From Meandrina meandrites (Eukaryota; Cnidaria; Anthozoa; Scleractinia; Meandrinidae), in contig OY855914.1 in assembly GCA_963693305.1 (NCBI GenBank), positions 24,891,972 through 24,955,971 of the forward strand: 64,000 nucleotides of DNA, written 5' to 3'. Positions within the stretch are counted from its first letter, which is position 1, and every line of letters begins with the position of its first letter. The notes beneath the pieces are model-generated. The model was not told where the DNA came from, did not search any database, and saw only the letters and a program-made list of their open reading frames with translations. Of this stretch, positions 43,546-54,161 are shown piece by piece. Made by a program: the position numbers and the translations under genes.

Positions 43546-43977
43546 CTGAGGAAGAACAAATGATAAACCACCCCCTGACAAAACTAGGTACCAAAGATTC
43601 AAAAAATAGTCCAAAATTTAGTCCATGAAATAGTCCAAAAAAATGGTCCAAAAAATAGTCCAATGGTCCAAGGGTCCAATGGTCCAGTCCATATTTTACC
43701 CTATGCCCGATCGAAGCACGCGCTTCTTCTCTACTTAGAGATCAGACGATAACACAAAGCAACGAAAAACGTTGTCTCTGCCAACGAAAATCATGCTGTG
43801 AAAAAAAAAAATAAATAAAAAAACAAGAAATCTACGCCACGCTATTTTCTCAAGAAAGTTAACCCCGGCACCCCGGGGTGATAAGATTGCATGTAAACGC
43901 GAGCTATTTTTCGACCACGGCTGGGCGGGTTACCTCACCTACCCGGGGTCCCCCACCTCCATGTAAACAGGCCCTAA

Positions 43978-45244
43978 GAAAGACCACGCTTTTGCTGCCT
44001 TGAACACGCAAAGTTGACCTCCGGAAATCTAAACCATATTTAATTTCAAATTTCTCTGTTTATTTTAATTGCTTATCTTTGAGGTTTGCCTCGCAATCGG
44101 TCATTTTATCTTGGGGTACTTCTTTTTGATGTATCCATGGAAATACACCGCGATAAATTTACCTTGGGAAATGTTAGTCACACACGATTTGTGAATTTTC
44201 CGAGGTAAAGAGCCCATTTACCACGGTAAAAGGACAATGTGTAACCGCAACTGTAGAAGTTTGACACACTACACTTGACACTAAGCTATTCCGTACTTGA
44301 AAACCTGCACTGCTACACAGATCAAGTAATTTGTTGACTTTGTTCCAGTCAACTCTTGTTAATTACATTTTATGCAGTCACGAAAAACCTTTCGGTAACG
44401 ATTCTCGCATCGCGACCGCAATCCTCAGCGCAATAATCAGGAAAAGAAGAGCTACAATCGAAGCGATCACGCGTTCAGGATCCATGGCGGATTTCTTGTC
44501 GCGCGAGGGGACGAAACTGATTTGAGAAACGTCCTGACTGTCACGCGAAAGGAAAAAGAAACATTTAAGGAATGTCTATATTTATTCTCGCGTTTCGTTT
44601 ACTAATAACGCAGCTGACTGATTTTATCTTAGTGTGCTGATAAACATTTCTCGATTATCAAAATCTATAATCAGAGGGCTAGTTTTTCGTGGTCTGTATG
44701 TTTTTTTTTTCACTTCTAAAATAAAAGTTGACTAAGAATCTAACATTTCGCAATGATTGGAAGTAAAATCATAAAACGCATGGGTCTATTTGGAAAGGAA
44801 GGTTTTTTTTTTAAATAAAAGTTAATAAAATAGTTAGGTGCCATGTTCACGGTAAAGCCACTGCCCGGCTACTTTTCACATGCGAACAGAAATCAAGTTA
44901 TCGCCGCGTAGAACACAAAGCAGACTACTCCCCGGCAGTTAGAAAGGACTAATACAAAGTATAAACGAAAGACATAAATTATATTTGACGAGTTCTATTA
45001 GATTCGGTAGACAGAAACGCTGCCACGCTACTTTAATACGCACTATCAAAACAATTTCAGGAAATTAAATGTCAATCAAATGCGTTTTCGATGAGGTATC
45101 AGAACACGCAAGACTTGTACGACACGTACATTTCTTTCTGTAAAAAGAAAATTCACACAATCACAAACCACGCATTTTGTTCCTTTAGCGATAACTTATT
45201 AAATCGACGGTTTGCAAGAGTAGCAAATCCAGATCAGCCAATGA
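43978..45244. other. No established gene
   Basis: AT-rich, with T and A runs near 44700 and 44810. The only point of interest is the short minus-strand ORF at 44378-44485. Confidence 0.45.
44378..44485 (-). CDS. Small membrane-anchor-like ORF
   Basis: 35 codons from a well-placed ATG (GCCATGG context): MDPERVIASIVALLFLIIAL then a short basic tail and TGA. One hydrophobic segment, residues 6-22. It could be a micropeptide, a first exon or a relic. No support beyond its composition. Confidence 0.2.
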   Translation of the reverse strand: MDPERVIASIVALLFLIIALRIAVAMRESLPKGFS

Positions 45245-45339
45245 ATGGCGGTCAACATTGTCCATTTCCATCGACAAGCGCCATATTTTATCGTCCAGCT
45301 ACGACTAGCGAGAAGCACGCCATCGCCTCGGTCTTCAGT

Positions 45340-45700
45340 TCCAAGTGATGTCGAAGTACTTGCTACGGCAAACACAAAAACGAAAAAACCTCGCGTTAAG
45401 TCTGCTGACTGGACTGAGGAAGAAACGCACGAAGTTCTTGAAGCGTAGGCGCCAAAATTTAGTAAGCTGTGGGGAGTTTCACAAAGAGGAAAAATCAAAC
45501 TCTGGAACGATATCTATTCTTTGTATAAAGAAAGGTGTCCAGAAAGCCAGAGAATGCTACAGCAGGTGAAGTAACGGCAGCAGAATCTAGAGTACGATTT
45601 CAAACAGTTAAAGCAGCGGTCTCGCTCGACTGGAGAAGCTGGAATTCAGAAAATTATAGAAGGCTTCCCCTATTTCGACATCTTTGTTGAGGTGCCGGTG
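45340..45700 (+). pseudogene. Decayed Myb/SANT-like transposon-associated protein
   Basis: One frame reads VKSADWTEEETHEVLEA, stop TAG, PKFSKLWGVSQRGKIKLWNDIY, PESQRMLQQVK, stop TAA, then a Gln/Lys-rich helix (YDFKQLKQRSRSTGEAG) and KIIEGFPYFDIF. The W..EE...L....K pattern is that of Myb/SANT-like DNA-binding proteins, often the second gene of Harbinger elements. Two in-frame stops (TAG near 45447, TAA near 45572) show it is dead. A diverged 3' part may reach about 46010. Confidence 0.6.
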
Positions 45701-46635
45701 GTGGGACATCGATCCATCTAAAACGGCAATCAAATGAGTCACTACCTTTACCTCAGAGCCGAGTGTTAACGAGGCTTCGCAAATCGAAAGTGTACTTGAA
45801 TTGTTTCTCTCCATGAATCAGAACCGCCTGAGAAAAGAAAGGCGAGAAAGTACGACTCCAGACTGGCAGAGTTCTTTTATTGAAATGTTTGAAAAGAGTA
45901 TGGAACAGGACAACGCAAGATTTGAACGAAAATGTTCCGTGACGCCCAGAGCAGGCAAATGGAACAAACAAACGCGCTGGCTTAAAAGACATTTTAAATT
46001 TAGCATCAACATAATTGTCTTTATCTAATCGTTTATTTTCTGTTATTGGATCGTTGTTATCCGTGCCATAGGTCGCACTTTTCAAAACAAAAGTTGTGCA
46101 ATACTCACGTAGCAACACTGCACAGTCTTCTTTAGGGTCTCGTTTTTCTGTTGAACCCTTTTCAACGCACTGTTGGACAGCTACGAATTTGCTCGTTCGC
46201 TGCAAGTTCATAAAAAAACGCCATCTCTTCTGCGTGCATTGCGTGTCGTTTATTTACAGATAACGTCAACGCTTTATATCATCGTGCGAGTGCACCGAAT
46301 TAGCTCGAATTTGTTGCGCTTGATAGACCGATCAGAAGAACCGCACAAGACTGTGAACTAACTACACCAATAAACGTAAAAGAAAAGAAATCAATTTTAA
46401 GAACAGTAAAGCGTGCCTGTATTTCACATAATAAGCCCTTTACAATAAATACTCCTAACCTACAGTTTGATAAACCAGCGGGTTGTTCTGTTCTTTGATA
46501 TGAAATTCTGGCGGCCTCACAAAGCAAATGTTGATATGGCGGGAAAAATATTGACATGGCGGGAAAATTCCGCGGCCTCACAAAGCAAACACGCATGGAA
46601 TGGTCCATGGAATGCACTTTCTCCCCCTCGCATAT

Positions 46636-46672
46636 TCTCGTGTCGTCATGACAACGTCATGACGACACGAGA
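46636..46672. repeat. Perfect 17-bp hairpin
   Basis: TCTCGTGTCGTCATGAC, a 3-base loop AAC, then the exact inverse. It lies at the right border of the 39.5-46.7 kb insertion. Confidence 0.9.
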
Positions 46673-46689
46673 CAAAAATGTAGTGATTG

Positions 46690-46795
46690 TTTTGGATTAC
46701 AGGCCCGGAACGTTGACGTGGATATGCAGTTGAATCACATTGACCAATATCAATCTGCTTTGAAAAGTTAATTAAACTTGTTTCTATGTTTATGA
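46690..46795 (-). promoter_or_regulatory. Displaced upstream block of paralog 2
   Basis: GGATTACAGGCCCGGAACGTTGACGT, ATCACATTGACCAATATCA and TTGAAAAGTTAATTAAACTTGTTTC match the blocks about 200 bp upstream of paralogs 1, 4 and 5. Here it is 7.4 kb from the paralog 2 ATG. Similarity to the 62.3-62.7 kb flank continues to about 47120. Confidence 0.45.
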
Positions 46796-47120
46796 TGGCA
46801 AACCAGAAGAAACAATTTCGAAAATATCAATATAGGGTTTCATTTTTAGTCAAAGAGGATGTATGTTATTATGTTCCAAACGAAGCATGGTTTTGTTTGA
46901 ATCTTTACAAATACAAAAGGTCACTAAAGCGTTTTGTTTTTAATTAAGAAACAGAGGAAGTAATAAATCACAAAATCGTTCAATATCATTCCAACTATTT
47001 ACAGTTGATTTGCGTTAGTTGCTGCGGTGGCGAACTACATACCATTATGTATAATTAGGCAAAGCAAAAATTAGTTAAAAGGAACTGGCTGAAAAGGATA
47101 TTGTTGAAAGCATTGTACGT

Positions 47121-47885
47121 AATGCCTTTTTACTTTTTCACAGGATAACACAGGTGCCAGTTTTTTCTGACTCTCTTTATTTTTAAGGCGGCCACAAAGT
47201 TTCCTTTAGACAGACAGTTAGCGCCAGGCCTAACAGAGTTCGTCTTAGAGAGAGTCGACTGTAATCGATATCCTGTTTAGTCAGAAAATAAACCCCAAAA
47301 ACATATCCGATCCAGCGGTGTTTTCCCTCGAGGCAGATAGTGAGTGTATTAGAAATTTTGCAGTCCTTTGCATCTTAGATAATGTATAAAAACATATTCA
47401 ACTCTCTCTTCCGCGGAATCTTCCGAGGGGGTTATAGGAGGGAGTTTGTGCAAGAAGCACTTCAAAATTCTCTTCTTTTTCCCACCATGCACCACACGCC
47501 ATATATCTCCTCTCCGCAGCTTTCCAATGCGCAGTAACGGACACGAATTCAACAGAAGCCTTTGCAGTGCAGAGAACAGATCCATCGAATCCATCGAATT
47601 CAGTTAACAAAAACTAAGGTTAAAACGTTTTTGCATTATTTCTGAATAGGTCTCAGAGCTCAATGTAAAGAGTGCCGGTTGGAAAGTCAGTCAACTTTGC
47701 AATTGCTCTACAGAGTATACACCGGTTCCCGTTTGCTGCTCAAAGATAAAAAACGTTTAATAGTTGATATTTAAATCAACCAAAAGAAAATGGGGGGTGG
47801 GAGGCGGTGGCAGGGGAAAGGAACAGAACTGTCTCAATTGCATCCTAATTCCTTCAAGGTAAGATAATCTAAAACATATACCATA
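47121..47885. other. Intergenic, no gene recognised
   Basis: Two overlapping minus-strand readings at 47349-47610 look partly protein-like but neither has splice support or known motifs. Confidence 0.4.
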
Positions 47886-48296
47886 TACAGCTATTTCGAG
47901 AAAGGTTGTCGGAAAAAAAAAACATCAAAGTGCACACGACAAGACCGAAAGGTGGTATGGGTATTCACTGGAATTTTGCATATTGGCCTAGGGGAAATTA
48001 CAAGTTTGTATTTTTGCACGTGTTTTTCCTCTCAGGAGCCTATATCTGTAGCTTTACTTTTACTGTCGCATGTCTTTGAGTGAGGAAAGTTCTTCTAAAA
48101 CTTCAGGGGGTCTTAACGTACCTTGTTTCTACATGCCTGAAAAGAAAGAAAACCTGAAATTCGCGCTTATTTTGTTGTTATATCTCATTAGTATTCGACA
48201 CGTGCAGTATCTCACTACGTCTACCCATGCTACCTTTCGAAATTGGCTTGTGCAGTTTTGTGCTTTTTTCCGACAACGTTTCTCGAAATAGCTGTA
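47886..48296. mobile_element. Mariner-like MITE, copy 1
   Basis: 411 bp; ends TACAGCTATTTCGAGAAAGGTTGTCGG and its inverse, flanked by TA on both sides. Copy 2 is at 54558-54976. TA duplication fits Tc1/mariner. Confidence 0.75.
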
Positions 48297-48496
48297 TACG
48301 CAATCCTCGAAAATAAGCTCACTGAAAAGGACGTTGAGAAATGTGAAGATTCATGCGGTGTGGACACTCAAATACAAACTGTCAATCAAACGCTTGTAAA
48401 TATTTAATTAACGATGTTCAGCATTTAAATTGCGACTTCCCGAAGGATACTGCCACTTGATATTAAATTGTTTTTAAATCAAATTAGAAGTCATTA

Positions 48497-50356
48497 TTAT
48501 TTTTCCGCTTCCCTCCCATCGGAGAGCTCGTGTGGTAGAATGGTCTGGCCCAAGAAGAAAAGGGTCGTCGGTGGATGCGTGGGGGACTGGCTAGGACCGG
48601 GCAGAAACCCATAGCACTGATAATTTCCGGTCGCCCCAGGATCCCGATTGTTGGCACAGAAAGGGTTGTAATCACCAAAAGCCAAGTTTAACAGTTCCCA
48701 GCAGGACGGCGAGCTAAATGTGCATTCCAACGCCAACAAATCTCTCACACACTTCTTTGCTTTGGCTTGCTCACTGTTGAGATCACGAAGAGAAAGAATC
48801 AAATGTGTACAAATTACTTGACATAACAACACCACCTTTATGCAACTGCCAACGACCCGTACTTAATCAGCTTAGTTTTAACTTTTACCTGCATAATGAC
48901 GGATCCGACCAGTTGGCGACAAACTTCTGATGAAAGGTTTCTCCGCACAGGGGAGCTTTCTGATCATATGTGCTGGAACAAGGTAAACTTGCGCCAGAGG
49001 AGCTTTCAGGAACGATAAAATAACCCTTGAGACAAAAGTAGCTCTCATTTAAGCTCCGACTAATTAAAGCCTCCACTTCACTCTGCGACAGAAGGCCCTG
49101 CAAACAATCATTGGCAACCTTGCTAACACAATCAACCATGGCGCGATGCTTTATACTTTGGACAAAAATAGAAAACAAAATACATCAGTTTCATGACAAT
49201 ATTTTTACGAAACTAATTTTACATCAGATTCCCATACCATAATGTAAACACTGCATGCGTATTTCATGCAATATTTGCACCATTAAGGCAAAACCGCGAA
49301 CTGGCCTATATGAGTGGTCATTAGTTTAATCACACAGTTCTTCACTTGGTGAAGATGTATTCAGAGGAGGCTGAAAAATATTTCTAAGGGTAACATTCAC
49401 TGAATAGCAGCACTAAGCTTTCACAAATCGCGCAAAACCAAATGAAAACTTACCTGCATATGGCCGAGGGATCGTTCTGGAGATCTTTATATAATACAGT
49501 GGTACATCTTCTTGTTTTGCAGAGATATTTCGGGAATGAACAATGGCCAACATCCGGGAGAGCTTTACCAAAACCACAAAGAAACACTGATGGGAAAAAT
49601 GAATAAAGAGTCATACCGCTATTAAATGGCGGGGGTAACTGGAGGAGGGTACAGGAGGCAACTAAAACCCCATGCGTCTTGTGTACAAGTCCTTATGTAA
49701 AAGCTCAAGAGCCCAGGCTAGCCCAGAGTTTATAACCAAGCATAGTTTGATAATGTTCACAGTTCTTGAATCACCAGGCGGGTATTAGATAAGCTCAGAG
49801 CAGGGGTGGACAAAAAAGACTTGAACGCTCTGGTCTGAGGGACATTTTCTAAGAAAGGTATTCATATGAATGTTGATTCCAGGCAAAAGAAGCTGAATAT
49901 TGGCCAATACAAGCGAACTCACGAAATGTGAATTCACAGCCAAGCAGGAACTAAAATTATTTCGAATGTAGTTCTGTAGGCCTGTATTATTCGTTGAAGA
50001 ACGAAGCTGTCTAGAAGGTCGATAAAAATTAATATCCCCAATGATAAACAGGACTAAACAAACGTTTAAAAACGTTAAACAAGTATCATACAACTTGTAA
50101 TTCGCTGCTCGATGGGTAGACAGTGAAGATCTGTTAGGATTCATCAGGGCGTGTGCTTGATGAGTACTGGCAGAAATGAACTCGATCAGTTCAGTTCTGT
50201 CATCGGACATTCAAGCTTATTAAATACTTTGTATCGGTTTTTATGTACACTCATAAAAACCGATACAAAAACACTTTTGGTTACCAAAGCCCCTCGCCGC
50301 TCGAATGTATAAAATCACTTACCAAGAGCAAAACCAATCTTTATCAGATGCATCAT
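48497..50356 (-). CDS. Secreted Cys-rich protein, paralog 3 (no GPI tail)
   Basis: Exons 50323-50356, 49454-49586, 48889-49155, 48497-48773; phases 1, 2, 2; 711 nt, 236 residues. Signal peptide MMHLIKIGFAL plus VFLCGFGKALP, with a second Met directly after the first. All 14 family cysteines are present (HC, YLC, RRC, IC; DC, NDC, YFC, LPC, PLC, SLC; KKC, LEC, PFC, YQC) plus one extra (SPSCWE). Sequons NES and NWS. Exon 4 keeps DYNPFCANNRDPG but then diverges to a Pro-rich linker and a hydrophilic end (PHELSDGREAEK), so the hydrophobic GPI signal is gone. The product is probably released. The acceptor of exon 3 (CCAAAG) is weak in pyrimidines. It is the shortest gene and stands outside the two duplicated blocks. 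Confidence 0.8.
50228..50269. repeat. Perfect 18-bp hairpin in intron 1 of paralog 3
   Basis: TTTGTATCGGTTTTTATG, loop TACACT, then the exact inverse; 53 bp below the exon 1 donor. Confidence 0.9.
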
Positions 50357-51964
50357 TCTCTTGGATGTAATCAGCAGCAGCGAGATCAAACAGTTTTCGT
50401 TTTCAATGTCAAGCTAACGAGATTGGACTCAACTTAAGTAGCACGCTGTTCGACAGCTAATCTACAGCTAATCAGATATCTGCACGTGAAGAGCTATCTA
50501 AAGTACAATTACAACGGCTTTTGGAATGCGGAATTTGAAGCACTGTGGTGCAATAATGCTCATTGAGAAACCGAAAAAAAAGCAAAACACACCTTGATCA
50601 TGAGGAGGCGTCGGCAATTTTTCTTATCTAGATGTGCATTTAAAGGGCTGGAAATGAGCTCTTCGATTGGCTTATTCGGTTCTGTGTTGTCTTCCAATTC
50701 CATTGTAAATGTGAGTGTTACTACTTGACTAAGGCAGACCGAGGGCTAATAACTGATATCAGCCATTCAGACAACTTTTGAATATTTTAAGTATTGCGCC
50801 ACGAGTAAAATTTCCTAAACGAAGAACACTAAGCCCTGTCTGTAAATTATTTTCCACGTATCCATTTTCTCTCCAGCTTAAGTAGGTGCATAAAAAGGGA
50901 AGTAAGCTAACAAGTTCATGTCGTCGTTTTAAAACCCCAGCAGCACATGATGCACCTTATGTTTGCAGTGGTGTAGGAACATGTTTTCTTCGTTTGTGCT
51001 TACTCATACCATGACGTTTTTTTGTATAGACACAATAACTGTAAGCTTATTCCTCGTGGCCTTACAGTCTTACGCTTGCTATCCGTTCCGGTGCTCTTAT
51101 ATAGCAATTGTTAATAAAAATGGACCATTATTTTTTTATTTCCTTCGATAGAAATATAAAATTTGGCTCTTCAAAAATCTGTTAAAATCTATAACAAAGC
51201 CCCTTTAAGTCTCACATCATATCCTGAGTCATATAACTTATCTCAGTCATGAGATATTGTTCTTGCCACCGTGTAATGTGTATTTTCTATGTATTTTACT
51301 CTTGTTAGAATAAGACAAGTTCAATACATGCAAGTAAATAGCTATCGTTTCCCGAAATGTTAAAAATCGTCCAGGGGCTGTAACGACATGCCATTTTTAT
51401 ACCTGTTGGACCATGGTTTTTACTTCTTCTCAGTGTTCTTTATGTAAAATAATTCTAATCTAACATTTTTCTTTACATTTCAGATGTAGCTAGATTTTGA
51501 AACCCTTGCATTATTTAAGCATAATCTATAGATTTTATCACACTGCCCGTCGTACTTATCCGTCGCAAACAAAATCCTGGTGGGTTGGAAACCTCAGATC
51601 GAACGGTTTACACGGTTTACACGGTTTACAAGCGGTTAACACGGTTTACATCTTTAAAAAAGTAGATTATGATAACCTTTTACATAACTTGTTGTAAACC
51701 GCTGTAAACCATGGTAATTCCTTTCTATTTGCCGTAGGCAGCTTACTATGTATCTATGTTGATACTGAATATCAAGCTGAAAACTATTGGTTAGCTTTGG
51801 CTGGCTAAGGACTGAAAAAAAATCCAAATTTTAATCGTACAGGATAAGGCGAAAACAAAATAAAAAATATTTTGAACAACGACGGTGCGCGAAAAACAGA
51901 GGCTGTAGGCAGCACTAAAAAAATATTAAAACTGGGCAAAAAAAAAAATACAAAAACGGATTTC
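50357..51964. other. Intergenic upstream of paralog 3
   Basis: No gene. 51090-51200 matches the right arm of the foldback at 55485-55980. 51600-51655 holds short CACGGTTTA repeats with their inverse at about 51690. The conserved upstream block of the other paralogs is not found here. Confidence 0.5.
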
Positions 51965-52177
51965 TGGGGAAGAATTACCCGGCCCCCAAGCCCGATGGAG
52001 GATAATTCCTTCAGCTGTGAGCAGCAGGCTCGAGTCAACACGCGGGGAGAGGTTATTCGGCCCCCATGCAAGCCGTTTGAGAATAACCCCTATACTGGAA
52101 AACTCGAACCCGCAACTCTGAGATGATTAATTTAACTATATCAGCCGCGCCGCAGCGATACCATTTAGCCACCTCGA
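51965..52177 (-). repeat. tRNA-like SINE
   Basis: On the - strand it starts GAGGTGGCTAAATGGTATCG, with GGTTCGAGTTTTCC as B box, followed by repeated GGAATTATCC/GGGGGCCGAATAACC blocks. A different family from the other SINEs. Confidence 0.55.
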
Positions 52178-53470
52178 AAACCCTTGAGTGAATTAGAGAA
52201 AAAATTGCTTTGTATACTTGGTTAGAATTAACTTCCGCCGGATGTTGACTGAGATCGAGTGCGCACTCAGTTAATCACCAGTCTATTGTTATAGTTTAGC
52301 AGTTGTACATATGTAGATCGATCTATCACCGATTTTGACTTGATAATGACATTCATGCAGCTAACGTGGTCAAAGTTATGAACTTTTAAAGGTAACTGGT
52401 GATTCATTTTTTATTTCTCTTTGGCTAAGTAGACGCTCGAGGCGAAATATTCGCTTCGCTCCCTTTAATAATTTTCTTTCTTCGGAAATTTTGTAGAATG
52501 CATAAGGCTAAGCTTCCTAGTAGACTCAATTTTGAACAAGGTCGGAAAAAAAAATTGAATTTATTTCTGCTCGGGACGGCTAGTTGTAGCGAGCCCCGGC
52601 AGAAAATTATTATTAAAATATCTTTAAAAGCGACCGAATGTATTCGGGCCACGAACTAACTAGGCAAACTGGCAGCAGAATTTTAACGAGAATTAGAATG
52701 GTCTGGAGGCTTAAAAAAAGGTTTCAAACTGCAAAGACCTGGCCGTGTATATGTGCTTATTTATCCAACAATTGAAATATCAAGAATATGACTTTAAGCA
52801 TAATTTTGAGATTGAAAGTAGCTTTTGAAGAAATCTGAAATTAGCCATGTTCCTGTGTATGAAGTGTACCTTGATGCTGTAGCATGTCAATTAAGAATTT
52901 CATTTAAGATATTTTCACATTTAGCCACCTTCTGTCGCCCCTTCTACCTCCTGATCAATGTTGTCCGAATTTCAGGATTATATTCAAACCTTTAAGCAAC
53001 AACTTTGAAATGGGGAGGGGGCAGTTAGCATAAAAAAAAATTGTTAATTTTTCGAGCGAAGGCATTTTTAAAAAAATTCAATTTTCAGGTGAGTGCTTTC
53101 TGAAACTTGAAATTGGTTGTCTCAGAGTCAGTTTAATCCTTTACAGTTGTTGCGTTGACTTTAGGGACAATCTTTTCAATGCGACCTTTTCAAAAGGCAG
53201 TATTATAGTTGGCGCCGTTTATTCTTAGTTGGCGCCGTTTAAAATGGTACAGTAGAAAAGTGTGTTTTTTTTCTTTTGGTTTGAACGTAATATGACCCAA
53301 AAATGTTCGAGAAAGGGTGCGTGTTCAACAATACAAGTAAAATACTCGACAATGCAATGAACAGTGCGTTCTGTGTTGTGATCTCCTTGGGGTGATGCTC
53401 AGCCGAAGACAGGTTATACCCATAAGCATTTATCGCTCGGATCAGAGATCTCAGCACAGCACTGGAGGTT
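52178..53470. other. Intergenic, no gene recognised
   Basis: AT-rich. A duplicated TTGGCGCCGTTTA motif lies at 53209-53240. No supported exon. Confidence 0.45.
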
Positions 53471-53620
53471 AGAATCGCGCAAGGAAACCAGGAAAGCACA
53501 ATTCGGAGAGTCCAAACCGTGCAATCTGATGCACATTTTTCAACTATTTATACAAGCACAACAACTGTGTCCTAGCACACTTTGCGCACGTGACAGCGAG
53601 GCGGAATTCGGCAACCTATA
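53471..53620 (+). repeat. Dispersed repeat, copy 2
   Basis: Matches 16936-17060 from GAATCGCGCAAGGAAAcCAGGAAAGC onward, with an extra 40 bp in the middle. Confidence 0.6.
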
Positions 53621-53738
53621 GTGTTTCCCGATATGTTGACTTTTCTAAATGTGTCAGAAAATTGAAATGCTATCCAAAACACTTTATTTCTGATACATCA
53701 ATATTAACGTTTTTTGTGCTTGTAGCACCCTTATTTTA

Positions 53739-53786
53739 TTATATTAGGACACGATACATTGCCATTAAAAGAAACAAAATATACTG
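53739..53786 (-). pseudogene. Truncated exon 4 tail of the Cys-rich family
   Basis: Minus strand encodes the last GPI-tail codons (QYILFLLMAMYRVLI and TAA) as in paralog 5, followed by the same 3' flank to about 53645 (CACTTTATTTCTGATACAT). Similarity ends above 53786. A relic of a seventh copy. Confidence 0.75.
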
Positions 53787-54161
53787 CGGTCTTAATAATG
53801 CACTTGTTTTTTCCTCTCTCCCTCCCGTTGAACTTCTGCCACGCAGGCTAAATTGATACCAACCACAAATAAACGTATTCATTTCCTTTTTGAAGCAATT
53901 TTATTTCCAGTTTAAGCTGCTAGCTTAGTGCTGAGCTACTTTTGTGTCTCAAAAACCGTTGCATTAACATTTGCATTGGCAGTTTTAAGCCACTATTATA
54001 TCTGTTCTTTAAATTTTTTTCGCGCTTTTGAACATATTTGAAAGAAAAAGCCGCTTTTATAAGTCATTAAATCTTAATTTTATGGAGGCTTATTTTTATT
54101 CAGTTCAGTTGACAAGACAATAGCGTGCTTGTGGACTTTGTGCGACGAACCTGTTATTTAC

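Larger units (their letters stand above)
42502..43707. mobile_element. Mutator-like MITE nested in the Harbinger-like element
   Basis: TIRs GGCATAGGGTAAAATATGG...GGACCATTGGACCCTTGG and their inverse, flanked by a perfect 9-bp duplication CGATCGAAG (42493-42501, 43708-43716). Arms are made of TGGACTATTTTT-type units. Confidence 0.8.
42051..43974. mobile_element. Harbinger-like MITE (outer shell of a triple nest)
   Basis: Ends GGGCCTGTTTACATGGAGGTGGGGG and the inverse, about 50 bp of TIR, flanked by TAA on both sides (42048-42050, 43975-43977), the 3-bp duplication typical of PIF/Harbinger. Subterminal GGTAACCCGCC repeats occur. Length is swollen by the two inner insertions. Confidence 0.75.
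39475..46680. other. Apparent 7.2-kb insertion upstream of paralog 2
   Basis: Paralogous DNA at 62.2 kb reads GTCAAGAGTA...GTGATTGTT.GGATTAC in one piece. Here the left part stops near 39475 and the right part resumes near 46680. The borders carry TGTCTCGTGTC (39487-39497) and its inverse GACACGAGACA (46664-46674). The tract holds several TIR elements and a decayed Myb/SANT-like gene. Confidence 0.55.

Noticed and set aside
43358..43628. YLPT-repeat ORFs
   Set aside because: (CCTA)n microsatellite inside nested MITEs.
45753..46211. Minus-strand 152-codon ORF
   Set aside because: Antisense to the decayed Myb/SANT-like gene.
47349..47610. Two overlapping minus-strand ORFs
   Set aside because: Neither frame shows a recognisable domain; both cannot be coding and nothing favours one.
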